Shown: one piece after another, positions 32,001-36,226 of the stretch
Numbering within the stretch: the first letter of the stretch is position 1
How the letters are laid out: each line of letters opens with the position of its first letter
Assembly (NCBI GenBank): GCA_943332615.1
Contig: CALQQB010000047.1
Location: 1 to 36,226 of the forward strand
Direction: 5' to 3'
Length of the DNA stretch: 36,226 nucleotides
From: Phenylobacterium deserti
GTDB taxonomy: Bacteria; Pseudomonadota; Alphaproteobacteria; Caulobacterales; Caulobacteraceae
Notes under the pieces: model-generated
Databases searched by the model: none
What the model saw: the letters and a program-made list of their open reading frames with translations, nothing else
Told to the model about the DNA's origin: nothing
Program-made: the position numbers and the translations under genes

Positions 32001-32639
32001 TCAGCTGACCGGCGCGGGTGGGGCGACGAAGAACGGCTGCGCCACCGCCTGGAAATCAGGCAGTGCTTCACAGGCCCGGGCATGCGCCGCCAGCGCCGGC
32101 CAGCGGACCGGGTCGAAGGCCTCGGGGTGCGCCTCGCCCACAAAGCGCAGGACGCAGCCGACGATGATATCGGTGTGGCCGGGTCGCGCGCCGAACCACC
32201 AGGGCGCGTGGCGGGCGCGGTCGGCCTCCAGGGCGTCCAGCACCCCGGCGATCTGGGCTTCGCAGCGAGCGATCCAGGCAGGGGTGGCGCGGGCGTGGAC
32301 CGCCCGTTCATAGACCAGGCTCACCGCCTTGTCGGCGAGGCCGGAGGCCAGGGCGCAGATCTTCAGCGCGGCGCGACGCTCCGGACCTGAGGCGGCGATC
32401 AGGGCGCGGTCGGCTCCGGCCCGCTCGTCCAGCCAGTCCAGGATGGCTCCGCTCTCCACCATCGCCTCGCCGTCGTCGCAGACCAGGGCGGGCACGCGCA
32501 GCAGCGGGTTGAAGTCGGCGATTTTCTCGGCGTCGCCGAACACCGACCAGGGCCGATGCTCATAGGCCATGCCGTACATCCGCAGGGCTACGGCCACGCG
32601 GCGCACGAAAGGGCTATCGTACTGTCCGATCAGGATCAT
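32001..32639 (-). CDS. Glutathione S-transferase family protein
   Basis: A 212-residue protein, beginning MILIGQYDSPFVRRVAVALR. The N-terminal thioredoxin-like domain has the serine-type start DSPFVRR, NPLLRVPALVCDDGEAMVES with the cis-proline, and GAILDWLDERAG. A helical C-terminal domain follows (GHTDIIVGCVLRFVGEAHP). The ATG at 32639 has AGGGGGA about eight bases upstream. It is divergent from the amidohydrolase. Substrate unknown; it is not close to the GST at 22845. Confidence 0.9.
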   Translation of the reverse strand: MILIGQYDSPFVRRVAVALRMYGMAYEHRPWSVFGDAEKIADFNPLLRVPALVCDDGEAMVESGAILDWLDERAGADRALIAASGPERRAALKICALASGLADKAVSLVYERAVHARATPAWIARCEAQIAGVLDALEADRARHAPWWFGARPGHTDIIVGCVLRFVGEAHPEAFDPVRWPALAAHARACEALPDFQAVAQPFFVAPPAPVS

Positions 32640-32790
32640 GGCGCGGTCCCCCTGGCGTCCCGTCAGATAGGGGAGACCCGGGCGGCGGCGCAATCCATGC
32701 CGTGGCGACCTGATGCCGTGGCGCCCTGGGGCCTTGACGTCCCTGGCGTCGGGGGTCTCTGGGTCGTGCAAGCCGAATGGAGGAGGGGAC

Positions 32791-34527
32791 ATGTCGCAAC
32801 CTGATCTGGTTATCCGGGGCGGGCTGGTCTTCGACGGCCGCGGCGCCCCACCGGTGCGAGCCGACATCGCCATCACCGGAGAGCGCATCACGGCAGTGGG
32901 CGACGTGCCCGAGCGCGGCGCCGAGGAAATCGACGCGAGCGGCCTGATGGTCACCCCGGGCTGGGTGGATATCCACACGCACTACGACGGCCAGATCACC
33001 TGGGACTCGCGGATGACCCCATCCTCGACCCTGGGCGCGACCACGGTCGTGGCCGGCAACTGCGGGGTCGGCTTTGCGCCGGTGCGCCCGCAGGATCAGG
33101 ACACCCTGATCCGCCTGATGGAGGGCGTGGAGGATATCCCCGGGGCGGCCCTGCACGCCGGCCTGTCGTGGGAATGGGAGAGCTTCGGCGAGTATCTCGA
33201 CGCGGTGGAGCGGCTGCCGCACGATATCGACGTGGCCGTCCAGCTGCCGCACGGGGCGCTGCGCGTCTATGTGATGGGCGAGCGCGGGGCGAATCGCGAC
33301 CCCGCCACGCCGGCCGAAAACGCGCAGATGCGCGAGATCACCCGCGACGCCATCCGGGCCGGCGCGCTGGGCTTTTCCACCACGCGGACCATGGTCCACC
33401 GCACCGCCGACGGCGACCTCACCCCCACCCTGGGCGCCGCGCGCGCCGAGCTGGAGGCGATCGCCCAGGGCTTGGCCGACGCCGGCTCGGGCGTGCTGCA
33501 GTGGGTCAGCGACTTCTCCGACATGGACGGCGAGTTCCAGCTGATCCGCGACCTGACGCAGATCGCCGGCCAGCCGCTCAGCTTTTCCATGGTCCAGGCC
33601 GACGTCGTTCCCGACCAGTGGCGCGAACTCACCCGCCGCCTGGACGAGGCTGCCGCCGAGGGCTTCCCAATCAAGGCGCAGGTGGCCGGCCGCCCGGTGG
33701 GCCTGATGCTGGGCCTGCAGGGCTCGGCGCACCCCTTCATCAGCCGGCCCGCCTACCAGGAGATTGCCGACCTGCCCCTGGCCGAGAAGGTCGCCGTCAT
33801 GCGCGACCCGGCCTTCCGCGCCCGCCTGATCGCCGAGGCCCCGGCCAAGGGGCACCCGTTCATCAACTCGCTCGCCGGCGCCCACCACAAGATGTACGCG
33901 ATCGAGGGCGAGCTCGACTATGAGCCAGACCTCGCCGACAGCCTGGGCGCCAAGGCCAAGGTGCTGGGCGTCAACCCCGACGAGCTGGTCTACGACGCCC
34001 TGCTGGCCGACGAGGGCCGGGCCTTCCTGTTCTTCCCGATGCACAACTATGTCGAGGGCAGCCTCGACAACGTCCACGCCATGCTGGCCAACCCCAACAC
34101 CCTGTCGGGCCTGTCGGATGGCGGCGCGCACGTCGGCGCCATCTGCGACGTCAGCCTGCCCACCTTCATGCTCACCTACTGGTGCCGCGACCGCACCAAG
34201 GGCCCGCGCTTCGACCTAGCCGGCATGATCCGCGCCCAGACCCTCGACACCGCCGAGGCCGTGGGCCTGAACGATCGCGGCGTGGTCGCCCCCGGCTACC
34301 TGGCCGACCTCAACCTGATCGACTTCGATCGCCTGAAGCTGAATGTCCCCTACATGGTCTACGACCTGCCCACCGGCGCGCGGCACCTGATGCAGGATGC
34401 TAAGGGCTATGTGGCGACGGTGAAGTCCGGCCAGGTGATCTACCGCGAAGGCCAACCCACCGGCGCCCTGCCGGGCCGGCTGATCCGCGGGCGGCAGGCG
34501 GCGCCGCAGCGGATGGCGGCGGAGTAG
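32791..34527 (+). CDS. N-acyl-D-amino-acid deacylase-like amidohydrolase
   Basis: A 578-residue metal-dependent amidohydrolase of the D-aminoacylase (amidohydrolase_3) group. The metal motif HxH is H62-T-H64 in GWVDIHTHYDGQITWD. Other landmarks are VVAGNCGVGFAPVRP, PHGALRVYVMGERG, AGALGFSTTRT, the SDGGAHVG segment with the metal- or acid-type D443, and the C-terminal beta-sandwich GVVAPGYLADLNLIDFD. A perfect GGAGGAGG-type ribosome site precedes ATG 32791. It has no signal peptide. These enzymes hydrolyse N-acyl-D-amino acids or related cyclic amides; the substrate is unproven. Confidence 0.92.
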   Translation: MSQPDLVIRGGLVFDGRGAPPVRADIAITGERITAVGDVPERGAEEIDASGLMVTPGWVDIHTHYDGQITWDSRMTPSSTLGATTVVAGNCGVGFAPVRPQDQDTLIRLMEGVEDIPGAALHAGLSWEWESFGEYLDAVERLPHDIDVAVQLPHGALRVYVMGERGANRDPATPAENAQMREITRDAIRAGALGFSTTRTMVHRTADGDLTPTLGAARAELEAIAQGLADAGSGVLQWVSDFSDMDGEFQLIRDLTQIAGQPLSFSMVQADVVPDQWRELTRRLDEAAAEGFPIKAQVAGRPVGLMLGLQGSAHPFISRPAYQEIADLPLAEKVAVMRDPAFRARLIAEAPAKGHPFINSLAGAHHKMYAIEGELDYEPDLADSLGAKAKVLGVNPDELVYDALLADEGRAFLFFPMHNYVEGSLDNVHAMLANPNTLSGLSDGGAHVGAICDVSLPTFMLTYWCRDRTKGPRFDLAGMIRAQTLDTAEAVGLNDRGVVAPGYLADLNLIDFDRLKLNVPYMVYDLPTGARHLMQDAKGYVATVKSGQVIYREGQPTGALPGRLIRGRQAAPQRMAAE

Positions 34528-34543
34528 GACCGAAGCGACGCCG

Positions 34544-35821
34544 ATGGAGGACTGGCTGAGCGCGACACGGCCGTTCCATGGGGTCGCCCTGGCGCTGGCG
34601 CTGGGGCTGCTGATCGGGATCGAACGCGGCTGGTCCCAGCGGCTCGACGCCGATGGCGCGCGCGTCGCCGGGATCCGCACCTTCGCGCTGCTGGGCCTGA
34701 CCGGCGGTCTCGCTGGGGAAGCCGCCCGCCTGGCCAACCCCGGTCTCGCCGCCGTCATCGTTGCGGCCGCCGCGACCGCCCTGCTCATCGGCTATCTCCG
34801 GACCTCAGGCCGAGGCGAGGTGAGCGCCACGACGACCATCGTCGGAATCATCGCTTTGGGCGCGGGGGTGTTCGCCGCGACGGGGCAGGGGGTGATGGCC
34901 TCGGCGGTGGCCGCGGTGACCACCCTGGTCCTGACGATGCGACGCCAGCTGCACAGGTGGATCGGCGAGATCAGCGAGGCCGAACTGCACGCGATCGCCC
35001 GCTTCGGCCTGATCTCCTTCGCGGTCCTGCCCCTGCTGCCGGACCAGGCCTATGGACCCTACGACGCGTGGAATCCGCGCCAGGTCTGGCTGGTGGTGGT
35101 GCTGGTGTCGGGGCTTTCGCTGGCGGGCTATGCGGCCGCCAAGCGGTTTGGGGCCTCGCGCGGCATCCTGATCGCGGCCGGCGTCGGGGCGATCGTGTCC
35201 TCGACCGCCGTGACGGCCGCCCTGGCGGCGCGGATCCGGAATGACGAAGGGGCCAGGCCCGTGCTGGCCGCCGGCATCGCCCTGGCGTCCACGGTGATGT
35301 TCCTGCGGGTCGTGATCCTGGTGGCGTTACTCGCGCCCTTCGCGCTCCCGGCTTTTGCGATCGCCGCTGGCCCGGCGACGCTGGTCAGCGCGCTTTGCAC
35401 CGCCTGGAGCGCGCGGCCCACGGCGATGGCGGCCGAGCCCGCCGCGCCGAACCTGCGCAATCCCTTCGACCTCGCGCCCGCCCTGTTGCTGGCGGCCTTG
35501 GTCATGCTCCTGTCCCTGGTCGGGCGGTGGGCGCTGGACCGGTTCGGCGGCGCCGGCCTGGTCATGGTGCTGGCGATCTCCGGGATGGTCGACGTCGACT
35601 CAGCTGTCATCACCGCCAGCGGCCTGCCCGCCGGCGCGCTGGACAGCGTGACGGCGGGCCTGATCTTCGCCGCGCCGATGTTCGTGAACAGCCTGGTCAA
35701 GGCCGGCCTCATCGTCGCGATCGCCGGGGCGAAGGGATGGCGCGCGGCCGCGCCCCTCCTGCTCAGCGTCGCGGCCGGCCTCGGCGGCGCCCTGGCGCTC
35801 CCGCTGGTCTTGGCGGGGTAA
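34544..35821 (+). CDS. MgtC/SapB N-terminal domain and DUF4010 membrane protein
   Basis: A 425-residue integral membrane protein with many hydrophobic segments. The N-terminus, ALALGLLIGIERGWSQRLDA then GIRTFALLGLTGGLAG, is the MgtC/SapB signature. The C-terminal half is DUF4010-like: FAVLPLLPDQAYGPYDAWNP, SGLSLAGYAAAKRFGASRG and the ISGMVDVDSAVITASGL segment. Such proteins are of unclear function; ion homeostasis is suggested for MgtC. It follows the amidohydrolase stop by 16 bases, so an operon is possible, but a functional link is not evident. Confidence 0.9.
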   Translation: MEDWLSATRPFHGVALALALGLLIGIERGWSQRLDADGARVAGIRTFALLGLTGGLAGEAARLANPGLAAVIVAAAATALLIGYLRTSGRGEVSATTTIVGIIALGAGVFAATGQGVMASAVAAVTTLVLTMRRQLHRWIGEISEAELHAIARFGLISFAVLPLLPDQAYGPYDAWNPRQVWLVVVLVSGLSLAGYAAAKRFGASRGILIAAGVGAIVSSTAVTAALAARIRNDEGARPVLAAGIALASTVMFLRVVILVALLAPFALPAFAIAAGPATLVSALCTAWSARPTAMAAEPAAPNLRNPFDLAPALLLAALVMLLSLVGRWALDRFGGAGLVMVLAISGMVDVDSAVITASGLPAGALDSVTAGLIFAAPMFVNSLVKAGLIVAIAGAKGWRAAAPLLLSVAAGLGGALALPLVLAG

Positions 35822-36226
35822 GGGCCGGTGGCGGCGGGCTCGACTCACCTGCTGTCCGACACCCGCATCAGCAGGCTTATGTGCCGCCAGATGTGTTCGA
35901 AATTCGGAGATTTTTTAACGCGATGGGGCGGACATGTTAAATCCGCATTGGTTACGCGCCGCCGAGTCCAGTGACCGGACGGGGCTGGAAGCAAGGATTT
36001 CTGGGGCAACAATCCGGGCGCCAGACCAGCGACCACCCGCTCCAAGAGCCCGATAGCAGCGTCTACCAGCCGCTCAGCGACGAGGACCCCGCCATGGCCC
36101 TGTCGCATCCACCACTTTTCTCTAAGCCCTTCAAACGCTTACGGCTTCTCCCCATCGAGGGGCCGGAAGAGCGTGTTTGCTGCACCAACGTGGTTCACAA
36201 TCGTGCCTCCGAGGATGTGGCAACAC
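35822..36226. other. Terminal 405 bases without a defensible gene
   Basis: Near the left end CCTGCTG (35848-35854) and CAGCAGG (35869-35875) form a seven-pair hairpin with a 14-base loop, a weak terminator candidate for the DUF4010 gene without a T-run directly after it. From about 35880 the base composition drops to clearly lower GC than the rest of the window and includes a T6 run near 35913. A minus-strand open frame (35845-36108, 87 residues) shows no family I recognise and has no ribosome site, so I do not call it. There is no match to the tRNA end at the window start. Confidence 0.6.

Noticed and set aside
35845..36108. 87-residue minus-strand open frame at the right end
   Set aside because: No family similarity, no ribosome site, and it crosses the hairpin after the DUF4010 gene; too weak to call a gene.
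1..36226. CRISPR array or phage/defence system
   Set aside because: No regularly spaced repeats, cas genes, phage structural genes or toxin-antitoxin pairs were seen.

Overview
The window looks like chromosomal DNA from a free-living, high-GC alphaproteobacterium, most likely of the Caulobacterales (Caulobacter/Phenylobacterium type). The reasons are the GC-rich third codon positions throughout, the alphaproteobacterial sulfite-assimilation gene order cobA-DUF2849-cysI-DUF934-cysH, a VPEPATW-type sorting tail, and many tightly overlapping operons (ATGA, TGATG, TTGA junctions). The genus is inferred from gene content only.

Region 1 (1-14,525) is the most interesting part. After the 3' half of a tRNA-Lys there is a LacI-type regulator. 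Divergent from it runs a plus-strand operon: a nucleoside-symporter-like MFS permease, a Tat-exported sugar isomerase-like TIM barrel, a Gfo/Idh/MocA oxidoreductase, a cytosolic TIM barrel, a GMC flavoprotein dehydrogenase, its Tat-signal small subunit, and a DUF1080 (3-keto-disaccharide hydrolase family) protein. About 2 kb further on, past a TetR-P450 pair, a minus-strand operon repeats the last three functions (GMC, small subunit, DUF1080). A near-palindromic LacI-type operator (1206-1227) lies in the LacI/permease gap, and a close copy (15 of 18 bases) lies just upstream of the second GMC gene (14055-14072). I infer one LacI-controlled regulon that oxidises glycosides at C3 in the periplasm through iron-sulfur flavoprotein dehydrogenases, cleaves the keto-glycosides with DUF1080/TIM-barrel enzymes, imports the product and finishes it in the cytoplasm. 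The substrate is unknown, and no cytochrome subunit is present. A nested inverted-repeat element (7971-8180) sits at the 5' end of the first DUF1080 gene, so that gene has no ordinary start next to its signal peptide.

Region 2 (14,585-16,490) holds a stand-alone Hpt phosphotransfer protein, an exported UbiC-like protein and a GcvA-like LysR regulator. Region 3 (16,667-21,600) is a complete assimilatory sulfite/APS reduction operon: siroheme methyltransferase, DUF2849, CysI, DUF934, CysH with [4Fe-4S] cysteines, and ferredoxin-NADP reductase to supply electrons.

Region 4 (21,597-26,347) is mixed housekeeping: an AAA_28-type ATPase, a 3D-domain exported protein, a glutathione transferase, an S1/P1-like nuclease, a Nudix hydrolase, FolD and an SRPBCC protein. 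Region 5 (26,409-29,987) is a minus-strand Mla-type lipid transport operon (STAS-permease fusion, ATPase, MCE protein, lipoprotein). Region 6 (30,240-35,821) has a small unknown protein, a YdcF-like protein probably starting at CTG, a proline-rich membrane protein whose gene contains a perfect 28-bp palindrome, a second glutathione transferase, an N-acyl-D-amino-acid deacylase-like amidohydrolase and an MgtC/DUF4010 membrane protein. The last 405 bases carry no gene I can defend.
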